This document shows, piece after piece, positions 10,949-17,147 of a stretch of 25,741 bases of DNA (the first letter of the stretch is position 1; every line of letters begins with the position of its first letter). This DNA comes from Pseudomonadota bacterium (GTDB taxonomy: Bacteria; Pseudomonadota; Alphaproteobacteria; Rhizobiales; Rhizobiaceae), in the NCBI GenBank assembly GCA_023444445.1, contig JAEXMK010000184.1, positions 1-25,741 on the forward strand, read 5' to 3'. The notes under the pieces are model-generated. The model searched no databases. It was not told where the DNA came from and saw only the letters and a program-made list of their open reading frames with translations. The position numbers and the translations under genes are program-made.

Positions 10949-11557
10949 GTGCCCGCCCACAGTCTCTTTTCCCTTTCCGTCAGTGCCGCCCTGTTGCTCA
11001 GCGCCCTTCCGCTGTCGGCGCAGTCCGCCGGCTGGAAACCTTCCGAGCAGATCAAGACCTATGCCATCAGCGGCAATACCGGCGGCGCGCTGTACCAGTC
11101 CATCGGCGAACGAGGCCCGACCGCGGGTGTGCAGGCGATTGCCCACACCACTTTCAAGCTGACATGGCGGCGGGATTATCGTCCGCAGCCGGATGGCGCC
11201 TGCGTGCTGGCGACGGCAAGACCCAACCTCACCATCATCTATACCTGGCCTAAAGCACCGGCCAATTTGCCCCCCGCCGTCGCCGCCAGCTGGAAGACCT
11301 TCATTTCCGGCGTGGAAACCCATGAACGCGTCCATGGTCAGCATATTCTCGACATGGTGAAGAAGATCGAAGCCTTCAGCACCGGGCTGCGGGCGGAGAG
11401 CGATCCTAAATGCCAGAAGGTGCGCGCCGTTCTGCAGCAGCGTCTCGGCGAGCTTTCCAACGAGCAGCGCCAGCGCGGCCGCGATTTCGACCGCGACGAG
11501 CTTTCGCCTGGCGGACGCGTGCACCAGCTCATCCTGGCGCTCGCCAACGGCCCTTGA
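10949..11557 (+). CDS. DUF922 putative periplasmic Zn-dependent protease
   Basis: 202-aa exported protein: signal peptide MPAHSLFSLSVSAALLLSAL ending near SAQSA, then a domain with THERVHGQH. This gives the HExxH zinc-protease motif (H-E-R-V-H) and a third His, as in the DUF922 family. The strands AISGNTGGALYQSIGERGP and TTFKLTWRRDYRP fit the N-terminal half of that family. The start is a GTG at 10949 with AAGGA 7 bases upstream; an ATG at 10945 is out of frame. The family is predicted, not proven, to be proteolytic. It stands alone between a terminator and the convergent J-domain gene (7 bases between stops). Confidence 0.82.
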   Translation: MPAHSLFSLSVSAALLLSALPLSAQSAGWKPSEQIKTYAISGNTGGALYQSIGERGPTAGVQAIAHTTFKLTWRRDYRPQPDGACVLATARPNLTIIYTWPKAPANLPPAVAASWKTFISGVETHERVHGQHILDMVKKIEAFSTGLRAESDPKCQKVRAVLQQRLGELSNEQRQRGRDFDRDELSPGGRVHQLILALANGP

Positions 11558-11564
11558 GTGACCC

Positions 11565-12188
11565 TTATTCCGCCGCTTCGCCTTTCAGGAGAGGTTCGGC
11601 GAGCGTCACGGTGTCCAATTCGTAGGAATAGCCCTCCAGCATCGTATAGGCCTGCTCGATCGCCTCGATCTGGGTTTCGGCGTTGCGGATGGCTTCGGCG
11701 ATAGATTGGCTGCGGGCGCGCAGCATGGAACTCAGCACGTCTGTCTCCGGCTTGCGGCCCAGACGATCCATGTGTTTGCGCACACGGGTGCGGTGCCGCT
11801 CCAGTTCGAGAATATGGAAACGGCTTTTCAGAATGTCGTCGGTCAGCTTGCGGCGCATGGCCGCCACGGGATCGAAACTGCCGGGTTCGCGCTCATCCAG
11901 AATGAATTCATTGACCAGCGTTTCCAGCATCAGCAGGCCTTTGAGGTCCTTGGCGTCGGCAAGCTGCGGATCGTAGCCGGTATCATCGAACACCTTGCGG
12001 CGCACCGGATCCTTCAGAAGCTCGTAAGCCGTCTGCAGGCGCGCGAATTGCTCCGCATCGCCGCCGCTGTCGGGATGCGCTGCCTTGGCCACTTTGCGGT
12101 AAGCCGTCTTGATCGCCGCCTCGTCGGCATCGCGCTCCACGCCAAGCAAAACATAGGGATCGATCACAAAAAACACCTTCAAACGCAA
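11565..12188 (-). CDS. J-domain (DnaJ-like) protein
   Basis: About 200-aa co-chaperone-like protein. The J domain fills the N-terminus: YVLLGVERDADEAAIKTAYR, then AAHPDSGGDAEQFARLQ with the HPD tripeptide that stimulates Hsp70/DnaK ATPase, then AYELLKDPVRRKVFDDTGYD. The rest is a charged helical region (ELERHRTRVRKHMDRLGRKP...) with no zinc finger or peptide-binding domain, so it is a type III J protein whose client is unknown. The ATG at 12188 is possible, but GTG at 12167 (IDPYVLLG) has AAGGTG 6 bases upstream and begins exactly where J domains usually begin; I consider it equally likely. Confidence 0.87.
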   Translation of the reverse strand: MRLKVFFVIDPYVLLGVERDADEAAIKTAYRKVAKAAHPDSGGDAEQFARLQTAYELLKDPVRRKVFDDTGYDPQLADAKDLKGLLMLETLVNEFILDEREPGSFDPVAAMRRKLTDDILKSRFHILELERHRTRVRKHMDRLGRKPETDVLSSMLRARSQSIAEAIRNAETQIEAIEQAYTMLEGYSYELDTVTLAEPLLKGEAAE

Positions 12189-12537
12189 ACTGTTACCCGC
12201 ATGCTCGATGCCACGCGCATGAGGCCTGCCGGCGGATCATAGGCCAATTCCGCCCCGTGCGGCACCCCGCCCCGGCTTTTAAACCGGCAAAGCCCACACA
12301 AAGTCTCACGGCACAACGGACCGAAAAGCCCTTGATGCCCAAATTTGTCGGACAGAAGGCGACTATAATGACGGGCGGGACAAAATTGTGGAAAGCGATG
12401 GCAAAACATGTCGCGCCATTCAGCACCAGCCTGCCGCTGGCCGCCGGAAAATACCCTGCGAAGAAGCATATCCGGCGCATTTTCAGGGCCTTATGGTGGA
12501 AAGTCGCCAAAAGGTGTAGGCTTGGCTTTTGGATCTG
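12189..12537. other. Intergenic stretch without a convincing gene
   Basis: About 350 bases between the J-domain gene and the NTF2-like gene. Open frames exist on both strands, but they lack good ribosome sites and have unlikely composition (Trp/Lys/Arg-rich on plus, Cys/Gly-rich on minus). A TATAAT at about 12364-12369 could be a -10 box but has no well-spaced -35. Promoters of both flanking genes must lie here. Confidence 0.5.
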
Positions 12538-12553
12538 AAGGGAGGACGATCCG

Positions 12554-12907
12554 ATGCCGCAAACCATTACCCAGACCGTCACGGACTACGTCCATGCCAT
12601 GGCCTATGCGGATGAGGGCCTGATGCGTGATGTCTTCGATCCACGCGCCAGCATCGTCGGCACCTTCGAAGGTGAAACCGAATGGCTCTCACTGGAAGAT
12701 TTCGTCGACCAGATACGCAAGAGCGAACGCGGGCTGCCCGACCAAGACCCCGCTTTCGAAATCATCGGCATCGACAAGGAGGGCGACAGCGCCTCGGTAA
12801 AGCTGACGACCCGTTTCGACGGTATGGATTTTTACGAATATCTGTCGCTGCTGGAACGGGACGGCAACTGGTCGATCGTGCACAAGCTGTATCACATAAA
12901 GCCATAG
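12554..12907 (+). CDS. NTF2-like (lumazine-binding type) protein
   Basis: 117-aa cytoplasmic protein with the NTF2-like fold of the putative lumazine-binding group: opening helix VTDYVHAMAYADEGLMRDVF, then PRASIVGTFEGETEWLSLEDF, the strand SASVKLTTRFDGMDFYEYL, and the closing LLERDGNWSIVHKLYH. GGGAGG lies 8-13 bases upstream of the ATG. These proteins often bind small ligands or catalyse simple isomerisations; nothing here identifies the substrate. It converges on the membrane protein gene. Confidence 0.78.
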   Translation: MPQTITQTVTDYVHAMAYADEGLMRDVFDPRASIVGTFEGETEWLSLEDFVDQIRKSERGLPDQDPAFEIIGIDKEGDSASVKLTTRFDGMDFYEYLSLLERDGNWSIVHKLYHIKP

Positions 12908-12945
12908 GCATCATCGAAACCGGCGCACCACGCGCGCGCTAAAGG

Positions 12946-13515
12946 CTAGAACAGGTCGCTATAGATCGCCGTAATCCAGAGCGCGTTGAAGAAAAGCCAG
13001 ATCACACCGAGCCCCATGATGATGCGGTTATTGTCAGTCCTCATCGCCACGAGCGCGACGAGGAGGCCACCGGCGATCCGTGCCAGATACCATGGCCCAA
13101 GCTGCTCGAAGTGTTCTTTCCCTTTGATGTAGGTATCCATGAGATCGAAAAGAAAGGAGGCTGCAAACAGGGCAAAAAACGCATGTCGCCGGCGCAGGAA
13201 AAAACTTTCCCGTTCGGCGGACTCCTGGATGTGATCGGGGTAAAGCAGCGTCGACATCAGAAAGAAAAGCGACGTGTAAACCAGAACGAAGATGTAAATC
13301 CAGAAATTCCAGTTGTGGATGAGCCGCAAGGCAAACTCCCACCACCAGAAATGAACCGCCCCAAGAAGCAGGGCCAGCGACCAGACGATCTGCGCATGCA
13401 TGCGATCGGTTCTCTGCGGCTCCTGCAGCCTTCGCGAAAGACCGGACAAGACTCTGGTGATTGCAAGGCCGAGGATGAGACTTACCAATATCCGCAAATG
13501 ACCATATGCATCCAT
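12946..13515 (-). CDS. Multi-pass membrane protein of unknown function
   Basis: 189-aa integral membrane protein with about five to six hydrophobic helices: residues about 8-25 (LRILVSLILGLAITRVLSGL), 44-63, 69-92 (FWIYIFVLVYTSLFFLM), 113-128, 145-160 and 166-185. Charged loops between them (RRLQEPQRTDRMH; HIQESAERESFFLRRRH) follow the positive-inside pattern. No catalytic or transport motif is recognised. It is the last chromosomal gene before the prophage attachment site, about 200 bases away. Confidence 0.7.
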   Translation of the reverse strand: MDAYGHLRILVSLILGLAITRVLSGLSRRLQEPQRTDRMHAQIVWSLALLLGAVHFWWWEFALRLIHNWNFWIYIFVLVYTSLFFLMSTLLYPDHIQESAERESFFLRRRHAFFALFAASFLFDLMDTYIKGKEHFEQLGPWYLARIAGGLLVALVAMRTDNNRIIMGLGVIWLFFNALWITAIYSDLF

Positions 13516-13717
13516 TTCAAGCGCTCGCCTTGCTCAACTTATACGCTGAACAATATGCTCAAAGCGGCAGACTTTACAACTCTGGCGGATATCTAGCCCG
13601 TTTCGCTCTCGCCGTAAGGCAGGCGAGACCGTGCACCTGAAGCGGTCAATCAATCCTGCGGCCCGGCAGCAGGCCCATTCGCCCAAACAGATTCGCGATG
13701 ACGTGGATTGAAAATAC

Positions 13718-13763
13718 TGGTGCCCCCGGCAGGGTTCGAACCCGCGACCCCCTGATTACAAAT
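13718..13763 (-). other. tRNA 3' half (Thr-TGT-like), prophage attachment site
   Basis: On the minus strand the sequence reads from anticodon loop TTTGTAA through anticodon-stem 3' strand TCAGG, a variable loop, T-arm GCGGG-TTCGAAC-CCTGC, acceptor 3' strand CGGGGGC and the encoded ACCA. The 5' half is absent: the bases that should form the complementary anticodon stem (CCTGA) are not there, and no D-arm or GCCCCCG precedes. A 3'-half copy beside phage genes is the usual result of tyrosine-integrase recombination in a tRNA gene, with the functional tRNA rebuilt at the other end. The tRNA-Thr identity is from the TGT anticodon. Confidence 0.8.
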
Positions 13764-13807
13764 CCCATCGCACCTCGAATGATTTCAGGTGCGTGAGATG
13801 GTGTAAT

Positions 13808-13897
13808 CTGTAAAATGACGCCCGAAAACACCCAACATTTCCAGTTATGTCAACATCAAACTGTAAAATGAAATCCACAGAAAACGGGATCTGTGGA
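13808..13897. repeat. Direct repeats and inverted repeat next to the attachment site
   Basis: CTGTAAAATGA occurs at 13808-13818 and 13861-13871, 53 bases apart in the same orientation. It is followed by TCCACAG (13874-13880), 10 bases, CTGTGGA (13891-13897), a perfect 7-bp inverted repeat. Position within 140 bases of the attachment core suggests integrase arm-type or excisionase sites. A third CTGTAAAATGAC occurs at 16327-16338, where it overlaps coding sequence. Confidence 0.35.
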
Positions 13898-13935
13898 AAA
13901 GACGGCAATGAATTAAAGAACGCTGCATAATGTGA

Positions 13936-13959
13936 GCCCACCGGCCAGTGTCGGCGGGC
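13936..13959 (-). terminator. Possible terminator hairpin after the 61-aa gene
   Basis: GCCCACCG (13936-13943) and CGGCGGGC (13952-13959) form an 8-bp stem. The one imperfect pair becomes a G-U wobble in minus-strand RNA, which suggests it acts for the minus-strand gene ending at 13977. No good U tract follows, so efficiency is doubtful. Confidence 0.35.
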
Positions 13960-13976
13960 CCGTGTAGGGCGTTACG

Positions 13977-14162
13977 TCACGAGGCCTCGATAGCGTCCCT
14001 GACCTGCGACTCTGTCTCCATTACGCCGACTTCAGTACCAGTCGTCAGCTTAATCGACGTGCATTCTGAAAAATTATCCCGGCGAAAAGACACTATATGC
14101 GCGATGACAATTTCGATGGGTTCGCCTGTAGCATTGTCGGTGAAGCGATGGGTTTTTGACAA
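13977..14162 (-). CDS. Small phage protein of unknown function
   Basis: 61-aa protein starting at a TTG, chosen because a near-perfect AAAGGAGG lies 5 bases before it. Alternating strands (EPIEIVIAHIVSFRRDNF; TSIKLTTGTEVGVMET) and a closing helix (ESQVRDAIEA) suggest a small beta-rich domain of the type that ends L-x-T-G-x-x-x-x-V-x-E-T, seen in many small rhizobial proteins including FlbD-like ones. It is the gene nearest the attachment site and might be a recombination directionality factor, but that is speculative. I do not recognise a specific family. Confidence 0.6.
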   Translation of the reverse strand: MSKTHRFTDNATGEPIEIVIAHIVSFRRDNFSECTSIKLTTGTEVGVMETESQVRDAIEAS

Positions 14163-14175
14163 TTATACCTCCTTT

Positions 14176-14449
14176 ACGTTAAGCTACCTAAAGTTGATCA
14201 GGGCACAATCCACGTCAATCGAAAAGTCGCAAAAGTCGTGCGAAACGTAAGAGCAGTGGGTTCGGCGCCGCTGGCGGCAACCCCAAGAACATACCGAAAC
14301 CCACGTCCCGAACGGCGATTGCTTCCTGAAAACCCACCTTCTGCGGTGCAGAAACGAAGCTTTGTTCCAACTTCGTTCCACCGTGTTCAACTGAAACGGT
14401 CCGCAATCGGTCCGATTGATCGGATTAAGCCCCAGCACCAAATGGCATA
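14176..14449. other. Intergenic stretch without a convincing gene
   Basis: About 270 bases between the 61-aa gene and the LexA-boxed promoter. A minus-strand frame at 14215-14406 (TTG start) and plus-strand frames exist, but none has a ribosome site. One plus frame reads GFGAAGGNPKNIPKPTSR before a stop and could be a decayed coding end. I call nothing here. Confidence 0.4.
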
Positions 14450-14484
14450 TTGACTCTTTTCTAAAATGAGAACATTTGTAGAAC
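14450..14484 (+). promoter_or_regulatory. SOS promoter with alphaproteobacterial LexA box
   Basis: TTGACT at 14450-14455 is a good -35 box. GAAC (14470-14473), seven bases ATTTGTA, GAAC (14481-14484) matches the GAAC-N7-GAAC (GTTC-N7-GTTC on the other strand) LexA site known for alphaproteobacteria. It covers the expected -10 and start region, so LexA would block the downstream operon (14504-16337) until DNA damage. The SRAP gene in that operon agrees with this. Confidence 0.75.
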
Positions 14485-14503
14485 AAAGAGAAGGTCGAAT
14501 GCA

Positions 14504-14743
14504 ATGTCAGACGCTGAAAAAATCATTGTCGTTCAATTCAAGAAAGGGCGCGGCGGCATCATGCCTGGAGACATGCGCCCTCCCACAAGCGCGGCGTCCG
14601 CTGAGAAAATGGCAAGCGCTATGGCACCGCGCGACGTCGGGGTTGCGGCATACGCTGTCACCGTTGACGAGGAAAGTGGCAGCATGGCAAACCCTCGCCT
14701 TCTTGTCTCGCACGGCCAAATTGCCGACTTGATGCCAGACTGA
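14504..14743 (+). CDS. Small protein, first gene of the SOS operon
   Basis: 79-aa protein starting MSDAEKIIVVQFKKGRGG, with GAGAAGG 9 bases upstream. It is Ala/Met/Pro-rich in the middle (MRPPTSAASAEKMASAMAPR) and ends with a short alpha/beta part (VGVAAYAVTVDEESGSMANP). No signal peptide, membrane segment or known motif. It begins 20 bases after the LexA box, so it should be the first damage-induced product. Function unknown. Confidence 0.6.
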   Translation: MSDAEKIIVVQFKKGRGGIMPGDMRPPTSAASAEKMASAMAPRDVGVAAYAVTVDEESGSMANPRLLVSHGQIADLMPD

Positions 14744-14817
14744 TCTAACGGCGCGAGGGCGCGCGCCTTTTCTAAGCAGGGAAAGATTTTACAACTCTGA
14801 GACAGGAGAATGAGAAC

Positions 14818-15018
14818 GTGCGCCCGCAACCAACAGAACCCCAAGCCGATCCGGTTGACCATATCATTGCCTGGCACGACGGCGACAGCCGTGCCGCTAT
14901 CGAGACGCTGATGGAAGACATTCAGCATTTGCGGTTGCAGCTTGCGCTGGCGACTGCCGCCATGGGAACCGGTTTCACGCGAGGATGGAAACCGGACGCC
15001 GATAGAAATGCCGGGTGA
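14818..15018 (+). CDS. Small helical phage protein
   Basis: 66-aa protein starting at a GTG with AGGAG 9 bases upstream; an ATG at 14810 is out of frame and too close to the ribosome site. VDHIIAWHDGDSRAAIETLM continues into EDIQHLRLQLALATAAMG, two amphipathic helices likely forming a coiled hairpin, and ends with GFTRGWKPDADR. The short ordered design suggests a phage accessory or DNA-metabolism factor, but no domain is recognised. It overlaps the next gene by 11 bases. Confidence 0.6.
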   Translation: MRPQPTEPQADPVDHIIAWHDGDSRAAIETLMEDIQHLRLQLALATAAMGTGFTRGWKPDADRNAG

Positions 15019-15484
15019 AGGAGTTTATCTGCTTTCAGACTACGGCGGCGAGCCTGTCGGTGTCATATGCGAAGAATGCGAGCTTCTGAAATTCATCAGC
15101 TCCGGCGAACTCATGATTGAGTTTGGGGATCTATCGATGCCGACGATGCTGCGACACATTTCCCAAGAGGTGATCAAGTGCGCAAAGCCAATGGAAGGTT
15201 ATTCCGGTCGCTGCATGCTTCACTACCACTCACGCTCCGGCAGCCAGATCGAGGCATTGAAACAAGCGAAGCCGCCGGCCGTTAGAGTGAAGGAAATTCG
15301 AAACTGGGAGATTGTCGTTGCCAAGTGCAACTACTGCGGCCACGTTTCAAATATCCCGCACTGGCAACTAAATCGCGCGGCGAAGACCGACACCACCGTG
15401 GACGAGATTGCCAAGCGACTGAAATGCAAACGATGCAGCGTCAAGGGTGATGTGAAAATCACCATAGCCAAGATGCCGAGGTGA
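15008..15484 (+). CDS. Cysteine-rich putative zinc protein
   Basis: 158-aa protein with three CxxC pairs: GVICEECELLKF near residue 20, then CNYCGHVSN and KCKRCSVKG in the last 50 residues, spaced as a zinc ribbon. The first half also has IKCAKPMEGYSGRCMLHYHSRS with more Cys/His, so two zinc sites are plausible. Basic composition fits nucleic-acid binding. The ATG at 15008 (MPGEGVYLLSD) is used because residues encoded before it (MRWRLPPWEP...) overlap the preceding gene and look non-coding. The stop at 15482-15484 is 2 bases before the SRAP start. Function unknown; location suggests a role in SOS. Confidence 0.7.
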   Translation: MPGEGVYLLSDYGGEPVGVICEECELLKFISSGELMIEFGDLSMPTMLRHISQEVIKCAKPMEGYSGRCMLHYHSRSGSQIEALKQAKPPAVRVKEIRNWEIVVAKCNYCGHVSNIPHWQLNRAAKTDTTVDEIAKRLKCKRCSVKGDVKITIAKMPR

Positions 15485-15486
15485 GC

Positions 15487-16146
15487 ATGTGTAATCTGTA
15501 TCGCGTGAAGACCAATCAGGAATCGATCCGCGATATCGTGGGCACGATGCAGGAGCGGCTCAACCTTGAGCCGGATGTAGAGGTCTATCCTGATCGACCG
15601 GCGCCCGTGGTGCGCAATGGCGAAACTGGCCGGCAGCTCGTCGGACTAACATGGGGCATGCCGTCGCCTCAGTTCGTCACGCAGGGAAAGCCAGATACAG
15701 GCGTTACCAACATCCGCAACGTGATATCGCCACACTGGCGCCGATGGCTTCGGCCGGAAAATCGTTGCGTGGTCCCGTGGACGACCTTCTGCGAGTGGGA
15801 GGATACCAAGCCGCGGAAAACAAAGCGTTGGTTTGCGCTGAATGAGGAAACGCCCCTCGCTTTCTTCGCTGGCATTTGGACCAACTGGCACGGCGTGCGC
15901 GGCTCGATGAAGAACCCGCGCGAGGGAGACCATCAGCTGTTTGCTTTCCTTACAACCGATCCGAATGGCATTGTGAAGCCGATCCACCCGAAGGCGATGC
16001 CGGTCATTCTTACGAATAAGGATGAAGTGGAGACATGGCTGACCGCGCCATGGGAGGAAGCCAAGACGCTACAGCGACCATTGCCTGACGGGGAGCTCGT
16101 GCTGTTGCCCGTCGAGGAGCAGAAAGAACAAGGCTCCTTGTTATGA
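15487..16146 (+). CDS. SOS response-associated peptidase (SRAP/HMCES/YedK family)
   Basis: 219-aa SRAP-domain protein. These proteins bind single-stranded DNA and form a thiazolidine crosslink with abasic sites through Cys2 after Met removal. Here MCNLYRV supplies Cys2; the expected partners are also present: Asn75 in VTNIRN, Glu103 in TTFCEWE, and His167 in IHPKAMPVIL. Because the chemistry needs Cys at position 2, the start must be the ATG at 15487 and not the in-frame GTG at 15481, which would bury it. The gene is the fourth in a LexA-boxed operon and overlaps the next gene by ATGA. Confidence 0.93.
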   Translation: MCNLYRVKTNQESIRDIVGTMQERLNLEPDVEVYPDRPAPVVRNGETGRQLVGLTWGMPSPQFVTQGKPDTGVTNIRNVISPHWRRWLRPENRCVVPWTTFCEWEDTKPRKTKRWFALNEETPLAFFAGIWTNWHGVRGSMKNPREGDHQLFAFLTTDPNGIVKPIHPKAMPVILTNKDEVETWLTAPWEEAKTLQRPLPDGELVLLPVEEQKEQGSLL

Positions 16147-16337
16147 GCGACCAGAACAGCAAAGCCGGCGACGGCATTCATGAAAATCACTGGTGCGAGC
16201 ATCCCGGCTGCAGGAAGTGGGGTGGGTTCGGATACAGCCGATCGAAGGCCGTTAAGTCATCCTGGCACTGCTGGGAGCACTACCCGCAACGGGATATGTT
16301 CAAGGTCTCTGCCCCTTCTCCATTCTCTGTAAAATGA
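16143..16337 (+). CDS. Small Cys/His putative metal-binding protein
   Basis: 64-aa protein starting in the ATGA that ends the SRAP gene, so translation is coupled. The core NHWCEHPGCRKWGGFGYS followed by WHCWEHYPQRD has C-x-H/C and C-x-x-H patterns that could bind one zinc. Similar short proteins with WC-x-x-x-GC-x-x-W-G-x-F-G are common in alphaproteobacteria and phages; none has a known role to my knowledge. Its 3' end overlaps the convergent gene at 16300 by 38 bases. Confidence 0.65.
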   Translation: MSDQNSKAGDGIHENHWCEHPGCRKWGGFGYSRSKAVKSSWHCWEHYPQRDMFKVSAPSPFSVK

Positions 16338-16728
16338 CCTTGATCTCTCGCAGATCGCCGGACTGCTGCGACAGCTGCGCCTGAATATCTTTAACCGTGG
16401 AAGCCATGCCGCTAACAGCTTGCTCGCTGCTCGTCATCCGGTAGTCGAGGTTGTCAGCCTTACCGGAGAGACGACGGACATCGGCCTCTAGGTTCTTGAA
16501 GCGCTCATCTGCTCTGGCCTCGATTGACTTAACTTCGACGAGCCTCTCCTTGTGAAGCTGCTCGTGATTGGTTCGCCAGCCCTGTAGCTCCTCGATATCC
16601 CGGCTCTTGTCGACCCAGATCACAATCCCGCCAACAATCATCATTCCCAATGTGATGAGCTGCATCAGGGTATTGAGGTTCCATTCCATCTTAGGCGCGC
16701 GACTTATCATGTTCGTGTTCTCCGCCAT
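16300..16728 (-). CDS. Membrane-anchored coiled-coil phage protein, possible holin-related
   Basis: 142-aa protein: short N-terminal part, one membrane helix (LMQLITLGMMIVGGIVIWV, about residues 21-39), then a long charged heptad region (LQGWRTNHEQLHKERLVEVK to the end) likely to form a coiled coil. It is the last gene of the lysis unit, downstream of endolysin and Rz/Rz1, so a role in lysis (holin, antiholin or spanin regulator) is possible. One membrane helix plus a long soluble tail is not a classical holin. The ribosome site before the ATG at 16728 is weak; MISRAPK at residue 7 is an alternative start. Confidence 0.65.
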   Translation of the reverse strand: MAENTNMISRAPKMEWNLNTLMQLITLGMMIVGGIVIWVDKSRDIEELQGWRTNHEQLHKERLVEVKSIEARADERFKNLEADVRRLSGKADNLDYRMTSSEQAVSGMASTVKDIQAQLSQQSGDLREIKVILQRMEKGQRP

Positions 16729-16759
16729 CCGTTAAGCCTGCCCCTGCCCTTGAATTCCG

Positions 16760-16978
16760 TCATTTTCGACACGCAGCGTCAGCCGCGCATTGCCTGTTGT
16801 TTGAGTTGATTGCCGGTCCCGCTTTTTCATCCTGCGATGCAAGGCGCGCGGCCTGCGGATCCGCGAACTGGATGAACTGATATCCAGACCCGTTAGTCGC
16901 AGGCGCTGTCTGGCAAGCCGCTATCGCGCATGAACACAAGGCAACGATGGCGATCCGACATGTTGCGGAAAGAGGCAT
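16760..16978 (-). CDS. Rz1-like outer-membrane spanin lipoprotein, overlapping Rz
   Basis: 72-aa predicted lipoprotein: MPLSATCRIAIVALCSCAIA then the lipobox AIAAC with lipidation at Cys22, and a short 51-residue mature part ending NNRQCAADAACRK. It starts inside the Rz gene in another frame (86-base overlap) and extends about 130 bases past the Rz stop. GGAG lies 7 bases before the ATG. A small lipoprotein out of frame within the gene that follows an endolysin is the hallmark of Rz1, which pairs with Rz across the periplasm to fuse the membranes at lysis. The longer open frame to 17098 is read-through, not coding. Confidence 0.8.
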   Translation of the reverse strand: MPLSATCRIAIVALCSCAIAACQTAPATNGSGYQFIQFADPQAARLASQDEKAGPAINSNNRQCAADAACRK

Positions 16979-17147
16979 TGTTTTTCTCCAAAGTGGTAAT
17001 GCGTTTGACCGCTTCTTTTGCGGCCTCGATCTGCGCGACAGACTTCCCTTCGCGCTTGCCGACCTGAAATGAGGCGATCGACAGAAGCGAGGCGCCAAGA
17101 ACTGCCGCCGCGCCGAGCTTGAGCCAACCGGGAATGAGCTTCCACAT
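16893..17147 (-). CDS. Rz-like inner-membrane spanin
   Basis: 84-aa protein with an N-terminal signal anchor (LKLGAAAVLGASLLSIASFQ) followed by a charged helical region (GKREGKSVAQIEAAKEAVKR, ITTLEKNNASFRNM) and a short Cys-containing end (RHRCLVFMRDSGLPDSACD). This is the layout of i-spanins. Its ATG overlaps the endolysin stop (TAATG), giving translational coupling, and the Rz1 lipoprotein starts within its second half. It is shorter than lambda Rz (153 aa), as is common for phages of alphaproteobacteria. Confidence 0.78.
   Translation of the reverse strand: MWKLIPGWLKLGAAAVLGASLLSIASFQVGKREGKSVAQIEAAKEAVKRITTLEKNNASFRNMSDRHRCLVFMRDSGLPDSACD

Noticed and set aside
10769..11524. 251-aa minus-strand open frame
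   Set aside because: Covers the DUF922 gene and a strong plus-strand terminator in antisense; composition not protein-like.
12257..12538. 93-aa plus-strand frame in the gap before the NTF2-like gene
   Set aside because: No ribosome site, and the Trp/Lys/Arg-rich end looks like translated non-coding sequence.
13718..13790. Complete tRNA gene on the minus strand
   Set aside because: The 5' half cannot be folded: no complement to the TCAGG anticodon stem, no D-arm and no GCCCCCG acceptor strand are present.
14184..14504. Minus-strand frames of 106 and 63 aa upstream of the LexA box
   Set aside because: No ribosome site; one overlaps the LexA-boxed promoter, and the start of the other is a TTG without support.
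13573..14799. TTTACAACTCTG shared at 13573-13584 and 14788-14799 as a possible att repeat
   Set aside because: A 12-base match is expected several times by chance in a window this long, and the tRNA-derived site explains integration better.
16979..17098. Upstream extension of the Rz1 frame to 17098
   Set aside because: The added 40 residues are Arg/Ser-rich and antagonistic to the lipoprotein signal; the internal ATG at 16978 has its own ribosome site.
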